A DNA stretch of 64,000 bases, taken from Devosia insulae DS-56 (GTDB lineage: Bacteria > Pseudomonadota > Alphaproteobacteria > Rhizobiales > Devosiaceae). Shown here one piece after another: positions 1-8,908 of the stretch. Location: contig NZ_LAJE02000363.1 in assembly GCF_000970465.2 (NCBI RefSeq), forward strand, positions 1-64,000, read 5' to 3'. The position numbers and the translations under genes are program-made. Numbering within the stretch: position 1 is the first letter of the stretch; each line of letters opens with the position of its first letter. The notes beneath the pieces were generated by a model. It did no database searches. It was not told the origin of the DNA and saw nothing but the letters and a program-made list of their open reading frames with translations.

Positions 1-106
1 TTCATGGCGTCCTCCATCGTTGTCTAGGTGGCAACGCATCAGAGGCGGTGGGGTTTCCCGCTCCCGACGATCCTGCCATCATCGCACGAAGTCGGAGACC
101 TCGCCC

Positions 107-571
107 ATGACCCCATTCGAGCGCATCACCACCGAGGTTCGGGCCCAGATTCCGCTGGTCCGCGCCATGGAGGCTGCACTCGGCAAGCAACGAGCGCATG
201 CGCTGGTCCGGGCGGCGCTCGACCAGGCCAACCGCGCCATCGTCGCCCAACGCGGCGCGCTGCTCGATATCCCCACGCTCGCCACAGAGTTTGCCGGTTT
301 CGGCGAAGGGGTGCGCTACGAATTCGAAACGCTGGAAGAGACCGACACGCTGCTGCGCAACCAGGTCAACCACTGCGACTACGCCGAGTTCATGGAACAG
401 ATCGGCGCCCGCGACCTCGGTGAACTGTTGATCTGCAATGGCGATTTCGCCATGGCCGACGAGCTCGGGCTAAGGCTCGAACGGACGAAGACCTGCATGA
501 ACGGCGATGGCATGTGCGACTTCTGCTATCATGTGAAGAGTGCGGCGGCGCCGCCGTCCGTCTCTGCCTAG
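107..571 (+). CDS. L-2-amino-thiazoline-4-carboxylate hydrolase-like protein (PF14196 type)
   Basis: Protein of 154 residues. The C-terminal segment with a Cys-rich CMNGDGMCDFCY stretch, preceded by a Thr-Lys-Thr, resembles the end of the ATC hydrolase family, whose founding member opens the thiazoline ring to N-carbamoyl-L-cysteine. That family is broad and mostly uncharacterised, so the substrate here is not established. I chose the ATG at 107; an in-frame TTG at 20 would add a basic, low-complexity extension typical of non-coding upstream sequence. No signal peptide. The gene stands alone on the plus strand, convergent with the P1 peptidase (10-bp gap). An M20 amidohydrolase lies 11 kb away; carbamoyl-cysteine amidases also belong to M20, but a link is speculation. 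Confidence 0.6.
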   Translation: MTPFERITTEVRAQIPLVRAMEAALGKQRAHALVRAALDQANRAIVAQRGALLDIPTLATEFAGFGEGVRYEFETLEETDTLLRNQVNHCDYAEFMEQIGARDLGELLICNGDFAMADELGLRLERTKTCMNGDGMCDFCYHVKSAAAPPSVSA

Positions 572-581
572 TCGCGGGCGA

Positions 582-1586
582 TCAACTCCCCCATCTCTCG
601 CGCCAGGTCGGCACCGGATCATCAGGAGCTGGGGTTGCGAGGTAGATGGCCCGCGCCATGGCTCTACTGAGGCACACCGCCGCCGCGTGCCCGAGTTGCA
701 AGGCGTTCAGCACCGGCGTGGTGATCGGTCTTGCGCCGGTCGACACCGAGAAGATCAGGTCGCCATCCACTTGGGTGTGAGCCGGGCTGGCGCCGCGGGC
801 GATACCGTCCTGGGCTGCGACGGCGAGGCGCTTCAACTGTGCCTTGGTGAGGTCGGCATCGGTGGCGACGATGGCGATGGTGGTGTTGGAGATCGGCGTC
901 ACCCAGTCGCGCTTCGAGCGCGCCGTTTGCTCGAATGGCAACGGCCCGGGCAGCGGGCCGAGGCCGCCGAACTCGCCATTCGCCTCGAACGGCGCGGCCC
1001 AGAAATGCCTGCTGTCGCCCATAGTGACGCTGCCCGTCGGGTTCGCCACCACCAGCGCCCCGACGGTGAAGCCGCCGGGGATCACCAGCGAGGCTGAACC
1101 GAGCCCGCCTTTGAGGTTGGCCGTCAGCGCGCCGACGCCGGCGCCCGCCGTACCGAGGGCGAAATCCTCTCGGGCGTTGGCGAGCGCCTGAGCGCCAAGC
1201 GCCCGATAGGGGTTCTCGTCCCAGTCCTTGTCGCCATTGTTGAGCAGGTCGAAGATGATGGCGCCGGGGACGATCGGCACCGTGGCCTTCTCCACTCGGA
1301 AGCCGCGACCAAGCTTCCGCAGCCCATCGGTGACGCCGGACGCGGCGTCGAGGCCGAAGGCGGAGCCGCCCGACAGCACCAGCGCGTCGATGTCCTCGAC
1401 CAGCTTGTCCGGCGCCAGCAGTTCGGTCTCGCGCGAGCCGGGCGAGCCGCCCATCACGTCGACCGAGGCGCGGAACGGCTTGTCGGCCACCAGCACGGTG
1501 GTGCCGGTCTTGATCTGGTGATCCTCGGCATTGCCGACGCGCAGGCCGGCGACATCGGTGATCAGGTTGCGCGGTCCGGGTTGCAT
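582..1586 (-). CDS. P1 family (S58, DmpA-type) peptidase / aminopeptidase
   Basis: Protein of 334 residues with the S58 fold signature: TDVAGLRVG near the N-terminus, GGSAFGLDAA at about 73-82, KGGLGSAS at about 159-166 and an NTTIAIVATDA block at about 234-244. In this family the precursor cleaves itself before the Thr/Ser nucleophile; by alignment from memory that is Asn234-Thr235, giving alpha and beta chains. Members remove N-terminal residues from small peptides or amides (DmpA, BapA). Cytoplasmic, no signal peptide. It lies downstream of the TTC38-like gene on the same strand (121-bp gap), so co-transcription is possible. Exact specificity cannot be read from sequence. Confidence 0.85.
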   Translation of the reverse strand: MQPGPRNLITDVAGLRVGNAEDHQIKTGTTVLVADKPFRASVDVMGGSPGSRETELLAPDKLVEDIDALVLSGGSAFGLDAASGVTDGLRKLGRGFRVEKATVPIVPGAIIFDLLNNGDKDWDENPYRALGAQALANAREDFALGTAGAGVGALTANLKGGLGSASLVIPGGFTVGALVVANPTGSVTMGDSRHFWAAPFEANGEFGGLGPLPGPLPFEQTARSKRDWVTPISNTTIAIVATDADLTKAQLKRLAVAAQDGIARGASPAHTQVDGDLIFSVSTGARPITTPVLNALQLGHAAAVCLSRAMARAIYLATPAPDDPVPTWRERWGS

Positions 1587-1707
1587 CCGGGCTCCTTCAG
1601 GGGATTCTGGGTTGACTCACCTTACCCAACCCGATCGACCGGGTCATTCCCGTGCTCGTAGGAGTTCTGCTTCCCCTCGCTCGGTATGCGCTGGGCGCAC
1701 GGGTCGG

Positions 1708-3030
1708 TCAGGCGGCCGTACCCAGCCGTTCGTTGACCAGCGCCAATGCCTGGCTGACCGGCACGCCGTCCGGGTCCCAGGTGCGGCGCATTTCCAGCAT
1801 CTGCTGGGCGATCGCCCAGTTGCCGAGCTTCAGGTGCGCATCGAGCAGCAGTTGCCCGAACAGGTCGCGCTGCGCGTGACTGCCGCCAATCTCGGCCATC
1901 CGCGGATTGGCGACCGAAAGCCACTTAGCCGCTGCTGCGTAGTCGCCTCGCGCATGCGCCAGGACGCCGCGCGCCGCCGGTAAAGCCACCTCCTGCCAGA
2001 CCACCCGATCGAAAGCCGAGGAGGTCGCGGCCTTCTCCTCGACGGCGCGCATCAGCTCGTCGGCCTCGAGGCGTTCGGCTCGAGCCAGCCCGTAGAGATA
2101 TTGCAATGTCAGGAAGGGCTGGATGGTGTCGCGCCCCCTGCCCTGCATATGGTTCGCCACATCCTCCCAGCGGTTGCCGACATCCATGCCGGCGACCTCC
2201 ATGCGGGCCAGCAGCGACACGGCGCCAACCTGATCCTGCGAATAGCTCGGCTCGATGCCCCAGACATGGTTGTCGTAAGCGTCGAACACCGCCGCATGGT
2301 CACCCTGGCTGATGTGGAACAGCGCCTTGTGCCACCAGTTGTGGGTGTACATGAAGGAGTTGAGATCGACCCAGGTCCGCTGCGCCTCGGCGAGGAACTG
2401 CACCCCCTCCGCGACGCGGCCCGTGCCCAGCATCACATGCGCCAGCGCGTGCTGCGCCCATGGCTCCTTAGTTTTCAGTTTCAGCGCCAGCCGCGCCTCG
2501 CGCTCGGCGGTTTCGAGGTAGTGCAACTGCTCGTAGCCGAAGGCCAGCATGCCGTGGATATGCGGGTTATCGGCGTTTGCCGCCTCCGCTGCCTTGGCGA
2601 TGCGCAGCATGTTGGCGGCGTCGCCACGGTTGAAGCTGAAATACTGGTGCAGCTTCACCGAGGTGAGGTCGCGCGGATAGCGCGCGACGAGCTCGTCGCC
2701 GATCGCCTGCACACGAGGGATATCGTCGGCGATCCAGCGCTCGAGCTGCGCCAGCAGCATGCGCTCGCGTTCGTTGGCACCGGCGGCAGCAGCCTCGGCC
2801 CGCGCGAGGTACTTGCCGGCCATAGCCTTGGCCCCGTCGGCCTCGAGGAACATCCAGGTGAAACCGGCATAGGTATTGGCCAGCACGGCGTCCGGCTCGC
2901 CGTCGGCTGCGGCAATGATGTTGGCGGCCTTCTTCTCGTAGCCGAGGAAGCCGGTGACAAAATCGTCGATCCCCTGCAGCGTCGCTGAAGAGGCGCGGCT
3001 CACTTCATTTCCGAGGGCGTCCTGTGCCAT
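1708..3030 (-). CDS. TTC38-like tetratricopeptide repeat protein
   Basis: Protein of 440 residues. It is helical and repetitive throughout and contains the hallmark THNWWHKALFH motif, a VWG...SQDQVGAVSLL segment and DVGNRWEDVA, all typical of the TTC38 family found in bacteria and animals. The biochemical role of that family is unknown. I chose the ATG at 3030; the frame is open to 3252, but that stretch is basic and crosses the divergent promoter of the alpha/beta hydrolase. The N-terminus MAQDALGNEV matches family starts. No signal peptide or membrane segment. Confidence 0.8.
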   Translation of the reverse strand: MAQDALGNEVSRASSATLQGIDDFVTGFLGYEKKAANIIAAADGEPDAVLANTYAGFTWMFLEADGAKAMAGKYLARAEAAAAGANERERMLLAQLERWIADDIPRVQAIGDELVARYPRDLTSVKLHQYFSFNRGDAANMLRIAKAAEAANADNPHIHGMLAFGYEQLHYLETAEREARLALKLKTKEPWAQHALAHVMLGTGRVAEGVQFLAEAQRTWVDLNSFMYTHNWWHKALFHISQGDHAAVFDAYDNHVWGIEPSYSQDQVGAVSLLARMEVAGMDVGNRWEDVANHMQGRGRDTIQPFLTLQYLYGLARAERLEADELMRAVEEKAATSSAFDRVVWQEVALPAARGVLAHARGDYAAAAKWLSVANPRMAEIGGSHAQRDLFGQLLLDAHLKLGNWAIAQQMLEMRRTWDPDGVPVSQALALVNERLGTAA

Positions 3031-3223
3031 GTTCGCACTGGGCAGGATTGCGTTTCGTTGAACCGCACTCCTGCTCCAGGTCCTTGTTTTGTCGCGAGAT
3101 CGAACCGGAAAGGTCTGCAACCTTTCCTGATCACGCTCCAGCCATTTGTCCAACCGGTCAAATATAGACCTCGCGCCGAACCTGTCCACGCTGGCGCCGA
3201 GCAAAAACAATCGAGATTGCCGC

Positions 3224-4000
3224 ATGCCTGAGTTCAAGAACGGCGCTGCCACCGTGCACTACGAAATCCTCGGCGAAGGCAAGCCGCTGCTGCTGCTTGC
3301 GGGCACGGCGAGCGATGGCGCCAGTTGGGGCCCACTGCTGCCGCTGCTCCCCGGCCGGCAGCTGATCCTGATCGATAATCGCGGCTCCGGCCGGACGCGG
3401 GTCGAAGGCCCGATCGAACTCGCCGAGATGGTCGCCGACTGCGCAGCGCTGCTCGATCACCTCGGGCTCGAGCGGGTCGAGGTGATCGGACACTCGCTCG
3501 GCGGCTTCCTTGGCCTGGCGCTGGCCGCCACCCATCCCAGCCGGGTCAGTCGACTGGTGACGATGGGCGCCGGCACCATCAGCCCCAAGGCGCGAGTGCT
3601 GTTCCGCGACCTGTCGCGACTCTATTTCACCGTGCCGCCGCCAGATTGGTTCCGCCTGCTCTTCCAGTGGCTGTTCTCGACGCCGTTCTTTGCCGACGAG
3701 GCGAACGTCGCGGCTGCCGCGGCGGCTTCGACGGCCTACCCGCACCGCCAGTCGCCCGGCGATTTCGCCCGGCAGGTCGTGGCGATCGATCGCGGCATGA
3801 TCGTCGACCTCTCGACGGTCGCCTGCGAGGTGCTGGCGCTCTCGGGCGATCTCGACCTGCTCGCACCGTTTGGCGCGGTCGAGGAACTGCACGGCAAGGT
3901 GCCGCGCTTCACTCACGCACCGATCGCCAACGCCGCCCACTCGCTACATTGGGAAGCGCCAGCGGCGGTAGCGAGGGAGATCAATGGCTTTCTCCGCTGA
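3224..4000 (+). CDS. alpha/beta hydrolase
   Basis: Protein of 258 residues with the nucleophile elbow GHSLGG, an oxyanion-loop region LLLLAGTASDG, an acidic residue in the SGDLDLLAP segment and the catalytic His in AAHSLHWEAP. This is the complete Ser-Asp-His triad of the alpha/beta hydrolase fold. The start ATG at 3224 is followed by MPEFKNGAA, the usual family beginning; the upstream in-frame ATG at 3146 would overlap the divergent promoter. Substrate unknown; esterase, lactonase or 3-oxoadipate enol-lactonase-like are all possible. Divergent from the TTC38-like gene with 193 bp between starts. Confidence 0.8.
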   Translation: MPEFKNGAATVHYEILGEGKPLLLLAGTASDGASWGPLLPLLPGRQLILIDNRGSGRTRVEGPIELAEMVADCAALLDHLGLERVEVIGHSLGGFLGLALAATHPSRVSRLVTMGAGTISPKARVLFRDLSRLYFTVPPPDWFRLLFQWLFSTPFFADEANVAAAAAASTAYPHRQSPGDFARQVVAIDRGMIVDLSTVACEVLALSGDLDLLAPFGAVEELHGKVPRFTHAPIANAAHSLHWEAPAAVAREINGFLR

Positions 4001-4020
4001 CGTGACAGGACCGTGCGCTC

Positions 4021-4155
4021 GGCGCCCCTCACCCGAACCCTCTCCCCCGCGGACGCTCTCGCGTCCGCTAGGCGGGGCGAGGGGACGCATTTTGCACCGC
4101 CAGTGCCACAACGCCCCCTCGCCCCTCTGGGGAGAGGGACGGGGTGAGGGGCGCC
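4021..4155. repeat. long intergenic palindromic element (CCCTCTCCCC family)
   Basis: Outer arms 4021-4047 and about 4129-4155 are near-perfect inverted repeats (GGCGCCCCTCACCC...CCCTCTCCCC against its complement). A second hairpin, GCGGACG-CTCTC-GCGTCCGC, lies inside at about 4049-4068. This kind of 'ccctctcccc' palindrome is a common dispersed intergenic repeat in Hyphomicrobiales. It sits between two convergent genes, so it may also serve as a bidirectional transcription stop. Confidence 0.75.
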
Positions 4156-4194
4156 AAGCGCACCGGCCCAGAGAGACACGACGGCATAGCGAGC

Positions 4195-4935
4195 CTAAAT
4201 CACCCGGCCACCATCAACCTCCAGCGCCACACCCGTGATCATCGAGGCTTCGTCGGAGCAGAGGAAGCAGGCGGCGTTGCCCATGTCCTCGGGGGTCGAG
4301 AAGCGGCCGAGTGGGATGGTCGAGAGGAATTTTGCCCGGATTTCAGGCGTGTCCTCGCCCATGAAGGTCTTGAGCAACGGCGTCTCGCCGGCCACTGGGT
4401 TGATGGCATTGACCCTGATGCCCAGCGGCGCCAGCTCGACCGCCATCGACTTGGTTGCCGTTACCATCCAGCCCTTCGACGCATTGTACCAGCTGAGCCG
4501 CGGCCGCGGGCTCACGGCGGCGGTGGAGGCGACATTGAGGATCGCGCCGGTTTTCCGCGCCTTGAAGTGCGGCACGAGGTGCCGTGCGGTCAGATAGACC
4601 GACTTCATGTTGACGTTGAACACCCGATCAAAATCGGCCTCGGAAATCTCGTCCAACGCCGCTGGTAAGTGTGAGACGCCGGCATTGTTGACGAGGATAT
4701 CGACCTTGCCGAAGGCCATCAGCGCCGCCGCTGCCAGCTGATTGACGCTCGCATCCTTGCTGACATCGACATGGCCGGCCTTCTGGCCCAGCTCGCGCGC
4801 CAGCGCCTCGGCGCCTTCGAGGTTGATATCGGCGATCAGCACTTTCGCACCCTCGGCAGCAAACTTCCGCGCGATGCCGGCGCCAAATCCCGATGCGCCG
4901 CCCGTAACGATGGCGACCTTGCCTTCCAGTCTCAT
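4195..4935 (-). CDS. SDR family oxidoreductase
   Basis: Protein of 246 residues, a classical short-chain dehydrogenase. The cofactor loop TGGASGFG is at 11-18, Asp36 after beta-2 predicts NAD(H) preference, NNAG is at 83-86, and the catalytic residues are Ser137, Tyr150 and Lys154 (YNASK). The C-terminal DGG motif is present. It starts 4 bp downstream of the aldehyde dehydrogenase stop codon and is the last gene of the ABC-transporter operon. Together they could oxidise an alcohol/aldehyde product of the imported compound. Annotation as 3-oxoacyl-ACP reductase or glucose 1-dehydrogenase would be over-specific. Confidence 0.88.
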   Translation of the reverse strand: MRLEGKVAIVTGGASGFGAGIARKFAAEGAKVLIADINLEGAEALARELGQKAGHVDVSKDASVNQLAAAALMAFGKVDILVNNAGVSHLPAALDEISEADFDRVFNVNMKSVYLTARHLVPHFKARKTGAILNVASTAAVSPRPRLSWYNASKGWMVTATKSMAVELAPLGIRVNAINPVAGETPLLKTFMGEDTPEIRAKFLSTIPLGRFSTPEDMGNAACFLCSDEASMITGVALEVDGGRVI

Positions 4936-4939
4936 GAAA

Positions 4940-6394
4940 TCACCCGTGCCATGCGGCCACTGTCTTCAACACCGAGAAGCCGTAGAGCGCCTCGAAACCT
5001 TTTTCGCGGCCATGGCCGGATTTGCCGACGCCACCGAAGGGCAGCTCGACGCCACCGCCTGCGCCGTAATTGTTCAGGAACACCTGGCCGGTCTTGATCG
5101 CCTTGGCCATCCGCATCTGCCGTCCGCCGTCGCGGGTCCAGACGCCGGCCACGAGGCCGAAATCCGTGCCGTTGGCGATCGCTACCGCTTCAGCCTCATC
5201 CTCGAACGGGATCACCACCTGCACCGGGCCAAAGATCTCGTCCTGCGCCAGCCGGTTGTCCGGGGAGACGTGCGAGAGCAGCGTCGGGGCCTGGTAGTGC
5301 CCACCCTGCGGCGCGTCGCCGACGACAGTGCCCTCTGCCGCGATCTCGGCGCCGCCGAGGTCACCGAGGAACCCGCCGACGATCTCTTTCTGTCGCTCCG
5401 ACACCAGCGGGCCGAGATCGAGATCGGCGATGGCCGGACCGACTTTCAGCGCCCGATAGCGACCGGCCATCCGCTGCAGCACCTCGTCATGGATCGACCG
5501 GTGCACCAGGATGCGCGAACTGGCCGAACAGGTCTGGCCGGCGTTCTGGATGCCGGCATTGATCAGGAACGGCAGCGCGCGGTCGAGGTCGGCGTCTTCG
5601 AACACCAGTTGCGGCGACTTGCCGCCGAGCTCCAGCGTCACCGGCACGACATTGTTGGCCGCCGCATGCTGGATCAGCTTGCCGACGCCGACTGAGCCGG
5701 TGAACGAGATGTGGTTGACGCCAGGATGCGCGGTCAGCGCGGCGCCGGCTTCCGCGCCCAGCCCGGGGACGACATTCAGTGCGCCGGCTGGCAAGCCGGC
5801 TTCCTCAGCGATCCGAGCGAAGGCGATGGCCGTAAGGCACGCCTCTTCCGCCGGTTTCAGCACCGCGGCATTGCCCATCGCCAGGGCACCGGTCACCGAG
5901 CGGCCGATGATCTGCATCGGGTAGTTCCAGGGGATGATGTGCGCTGTCACCCCATGCGGCTCGCGCAGCGTGTAGACGGTGTAGCCATCGAGATAGGGGA
6001 TGGTCTCGCCATGGACCTTGTCGCAGGCACCGCCGTAGAATTCGAGATAGCGCGCGAGCGCCTGCGCATCGGCCCGGGCCTGTTTCAGCGGTTTGCCGAC
6101 ATCGAGTGCCTCGATGCGGGCGAGGTCATCGACCCGCTCCAGCACCTTCTGCCCGATGCGGGTGAGGATCCGACCGCGCTCTGCCGCGGGTGTCCGGCCC
6201 CACTCGCCAGCCAGCGCCACCTGCGCCGCCGCCACCGCCGCATCGACATCTGCCGCCTTGCCCCGGGCGATCTGGCCGATGGTCTCGCCGGTCGAGGGGT
6301 TCTCGATCGGCAGGTAGTCGCCGCCTTGTGGTGCGACCCAGCGGCCGCCGATGAAGCACTTGGTGGGATCGAAGAACAGGTTCAGGTCGGTCAT
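4940..6394 (-). CDS. NAD(P)-dependent aldehyde dehydrogenase family protein
   Basis: Protein of 484 residues, full length for the ALDH superfamily. Visible are PWNYP with Asn157, the FTGSVGVG nucleotide-loop segment at 231-238, the general base Glu255 (LELGGKSP) and the nucleophile Cys289 (GQTCSA). Similar to betaine/gamma-aminobutyraldehyde or 4-hydroxymuconic-type dehydrogenases, but specificity is not determinable. I chose the ATG at 6394 (MTDLNLFF) over an in-frame start at 6451 that would overlap the ATPase gene. It follows the ABC ATPase by 28 bp and precedes the SDR by 4 bp, in one operon. Confidence 0.88.
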   Translation of the reverse strand: MTDLNLFFDPTKCFIGGRWVAPQGGDYLPIENPSTGETIGQIARGKAADVDAAVAAAQVALAGEWGRTPAAERGRILTRIGQKVLERVDDLARIEALDVGKPLKQARADAQALARYLEFYGGACDKVHGETIPYLDGYTVYTLREPHGVTAHIIPWNYPMQIIGRSVTGALAMGNAAVLKPAEEACLTAIAFARIAEEAGLPAGALNVVPGLGAEAGAALTAHPGVNHISFTGSVGVGKLIQHAAANNVVPVTLELGGKSPQLVFEDADLDRALPFLINAGIQNAGQTCSASSRILVHRSIHDEVLQRMAGRYRALKVGPAIADLDLGPLVSERQKEIVGGFLGDLGGAEIAAEGTVVGDAPQGGHYQAPTLLSHVSPDNRLAQDEIFGPVQVVIPFEDEAEAVAIANGTDFGLVAGVWTRDGGRQMRMAKAIKTGQVFLNNYGAGGGVELPFGGVGKSGHGREKGFEALYGFSVLKTVAAWHG

Positions 6395-6422
6395 ATCAAA
6401 CTCGTCTCTGCCGCGGTCGTGG

Positions 6423-8042
6423 CTATGCGCCCGCGGCCTCGCGCTTGGCAAGCGCGGCCTCGAGGTTAGGTGTCGCCGCCAGTAGCTCCTGCGTGTACGG
6501 GTGCCTGGGCGACCGGAACACTTCCTCAGTCGCGCCGTCCTCGACGATCTTGCCAGCCCGCATCACCAGCACCCGGTCGGTAATGGAGCGGACCACGGCG
6601 AGGTCGTGCGAGATGAACAGGTAGCTGAGCTGCAGCCGGTCGGAGAGCTCGGCGAGGAGGTCCAGCACCTGCGCCCTGACGGAGACATCGAGCGCCGACA
6701 CCGCCTCATCGAGGATGATCAGGCTCGGTTCGATGATCAGCGCCCGGGCAATGGCGATGCGCTGCCGCTGGCCGCCGGAGAATTCGTGCACGTATTTCTC
6801 GCCATCGGCGGCAGAGAGCCCGACCTCCTCCAGCGCTCGCGCGATGCGCTTGTCACGCTCGGCACCTGATGGAGCGGCTGAGCCGAGCAGATGAAACGGC
6901 TCGCTGACCAGCCGGTCGACCCTATGGCGCGGGTTGAAGCTGCCATAAGGGTCCTGGAACACCACCTGCAGCTGCCGGCGGGTGGCAAAGCTGGCGCCCT
7001 TCTTGGGGTCGATCGGCTCACCTGCAATGGCGATGCGACCACCCTGGGTTGGCTCCAGCGCTATGATGGCGCGGGCCAGCGTGGACTTGCCGCAACCGGA
7101 CTCCCCGACCAGCCCGACATTTTCGCCCTTCTCGATCCTGAGGCTCACGCCATCGACGGCGCGCAACACCTTGCGCTTTTCGAACAGACCGCGACGCGGC
7201 AACGGGTATTCCCGCACCACATCGTCGACGGCTAGTACCGGGGTGCCACCGACCACGGCCGGCGGGATGCGCGGCGGAACATGCGAGGACGCCTCGAACA
7301 GCGCTTTCGAGTAGGGATGCTGCAGGTTGCGGAACAGCTGGACGGTCGGCCCGGCCTCCACCACCTCGCCCTGCCGCATGATCGACACCTTATCGGCGAG
7401 CCCGGCGATCACCCCGAGATCGTGGGTGATGAACATGAGCCCCATGCCGTCTTCGTCGACCAGCTTCTGCAGCAACCTCAGGATCGCGGCCTGGGTGGTC
7501 ACGTCGAGCGCGGTGGTCGGCTCATCGGCGATCAACAGCTTTGGCCGCATGGCGATGGCCATGGCGATCACCACGCGCTGCCGCTGGCCGCCGCTCAGTT
7601 CGTGCGGATAACGATCGAGCGGGAAGCGCGAGGTGGGCAGTTCGACGCGCTCCAGGGTCTGCCGCGCGACTTCCAGCGCCTCACGTCGTCCAAGCCTCCC
7701 ATGCACCATGGCGGTTTCGGCCACCTGGTCGCCAATGGTCTTGACCGGGTTCAGCGCCGTCATCGGCTCCTGGAACACCATGCCGACGGTGCCGCCGCGG
7801 ATCTTCCGCATCTCGGCGTCCGGCAGGCCTAGGACTTCGCGGCCCTCCAGCTTCACCGAACCTGATGTCTTCGCGCCGAACGGCAGCAGTTGCATGACAC
7901 TCAGCGCCGTCATCGATTTGCCGGAGCCGCTCTCGCCGATGACCCCGAGGATTTCTCCGGCATCCACCGACAGATCGATATCGCGCAGGATCGGAAACTT
8001 GCCGATCGACAGCTGCAGGTCTTTGACGTCGAGCAGCGCCAT
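6423..8042 (-). CDS. dipeptide/opine-type ABC transporter, fused double ATPase
   Basis: Protein of 539 residues made of two complete nucleotide-binding domains, equivalent to a DppD-DppF fusion. Domain 1 has Walker A GESGSGKS at 36-43, signature LSGGQRQRV and Walker B LLIADEP. Domain 2 has GESGCGKS at about 315, signature FSGGQRQRI and Walker B LIILDEA. Oligopeptide-type C-terminal regions follow each domain. The start ATG overlaps the permease stop by one base (TGATG), indicating translational coupling. It powers the importer formed by the two permeases and the periplasmic protein upstream. Confidence 0.93.
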   Translation of the reverse strand: MALLDVKDLQLSIGKFPILRDIDLSVDAGEILGVIGESGSGKSMTALSVMQLLPFGAKTSGSVKLEGREVLGLPDAEMRKIRGGTVGMVFQEPMTALNPVKTIGDQVAETAMVHGRLGRREALEVARQTLERVELPTSRFPLDRYPHELSGGQRQRVVIAMAIAMRPKLLIADEPTTALDVTTQAAILRLLQKLVDEDGMGLMFITHDLGVIAGLADKVSIMRQGEVVEAGPTVQLFRNLQHPYSKALFEASSHVPPRIPPAVVGGTPVLAVDDVVREYPLPRRGLFEKRKVLRAVDGVSLRIEKGENVGLVGESGCGKSTLARAIIALEPTQGGRIAIAGEPIDPKKGASFATRRQLQVVFQDPYGSFNPRHRVDRLVSEPFHLLGSAAPSGAERDKRIARALEEVGLSAADGEKYVHEFSGGQRQRIAIARALIIEPSLIILDEAVSALDVSVRAQVLDLLAELSDRLQLSYLFISHDLAVVRSITDRVLVMRAGKIVEDGATEEVFRSPRHPYTQELLAATPNLEAALAKREAAGA

Positions 8043-8908
8043 CAGCGGTTCCGCCTCAGGCGTGGATCGAAGATATCGCGCAGCCCGTCACCGAGGAGGT
8101 TCACCCCCAGCACCATCAGCACGATGGTGAGGCCCGGCACCAAGGCGACGTGCGGCGCGAGGCTGATCATGGTCTGGCTGTCGGCCAGCATCTTGCCCCA
8201 GCTTGGGGTCGGCGGCTGCACGCCGAGCCCGACATAGGCCAGCGCCGCTTCGGCAAGGATGCCGAGGGCGAACTGGATGGTCGCCTGCACCACCAGCGTG
8301 TTGAAGATGTTGGGCAGGATATGCTCGAACGAGATGCGCGCGGCGCCCTTGCCCGAGACCCGCGCCGCCATGATGAACTCGCGTTGCCACAGGCTCAGTG
8401 CCCCAGCTCGCGCCAGGCGCGCGAAGACCGGCATGTTGTAGAGCCCGACGGCAATGATGGCGTTGACTGCACCCGGCCCGAACACCGCAGTGATCAGGAT
8501 GGCGATCAGCAACGCCGGAAAGGCGAAAACCAGGTCGTTGGCGCGCATCAGCACATCATCGAGCAGCGTGCCGCGCCGCGCCGCGGCCCAGAGCCCGATC
8601 GGCACGCCGATCACCATGGCGACGCTCACCGCGATGAAGGCCACGGCGATCGAGGTGCGGGCCCCCACCATGATCATCGAGAGGATATCGCGGCCGAAAT
8701 GGTCGGTGCCGAGCCAATGCTCCGCCGATGGCGGCTTCAGCTTGTTGGGGATGTTCTGGAGCAGATAATCGTACGGCGTCCAGACGAACGAGAGCAGCGC
8801 CGCGAGGACGAAGACCAGGGTGATCGCTGCGCCGATGAGGAAATTCGGCGAGCGGAGCGCCGCCTGCAGCAGGCTGTCGCGGGTGGCGGGCGCGGCAATA
8901 GCGCTCAT
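8042..8908 (-). CDS. ABC transporter permease (DppC type)
   Basis: Protein of 288 residues with about six membrane helices, an N-terminal periplasmic loop containing HWLGTDHFGRDI (a DppC/OppC hallmark) and the cytoplasmic EAA-type loop REFIMAARVSGKG. The ATG at 8908 overlaps the upstream permease stop by four bases (ATGA), which fixes the start; the frame stays open upstream only within the other permease gene. Second transmembrane subunit of the peptide/opine-type importer. Confidence 0.93.
   Translation of the reverse strand: MSAIAAPATRDSLLQAALRSPNFLIGAAITLVFVLAALLSFVWTPYDYLLQNIPNKLKPPSAEHWLGTDHFGRDILSMIMVGARTSIAVAFIAVSVAMVIGVPIGLWAAARRGTLLDDVLMRANDLVFAFPALLIAILITAVFGPGAVNAIIAVGLYNMPVFARLARAGALSLWQREFIMAARVSGKGAARISFEHILPNIFNTLVVQATIQFALGILAEAALAYVGLGVQPPTPSWGKMLADSQTMISLAPHVALVPGLTIVLMVLGVNLLGDGLRDIFDPRLRRNR

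Noticed and set aside
2-373. Minus-strand frame at the window start
   Set aside because: Overlaps the ATC-hydrolase-like gene on the other strand and shows no motif.
1640-1700. GGTCATTCCCGTG... resembling one arm of the GTCAT repeats
   Set aside because: Only about the first 13 bases match and there is no inverted partner; too weak to call.
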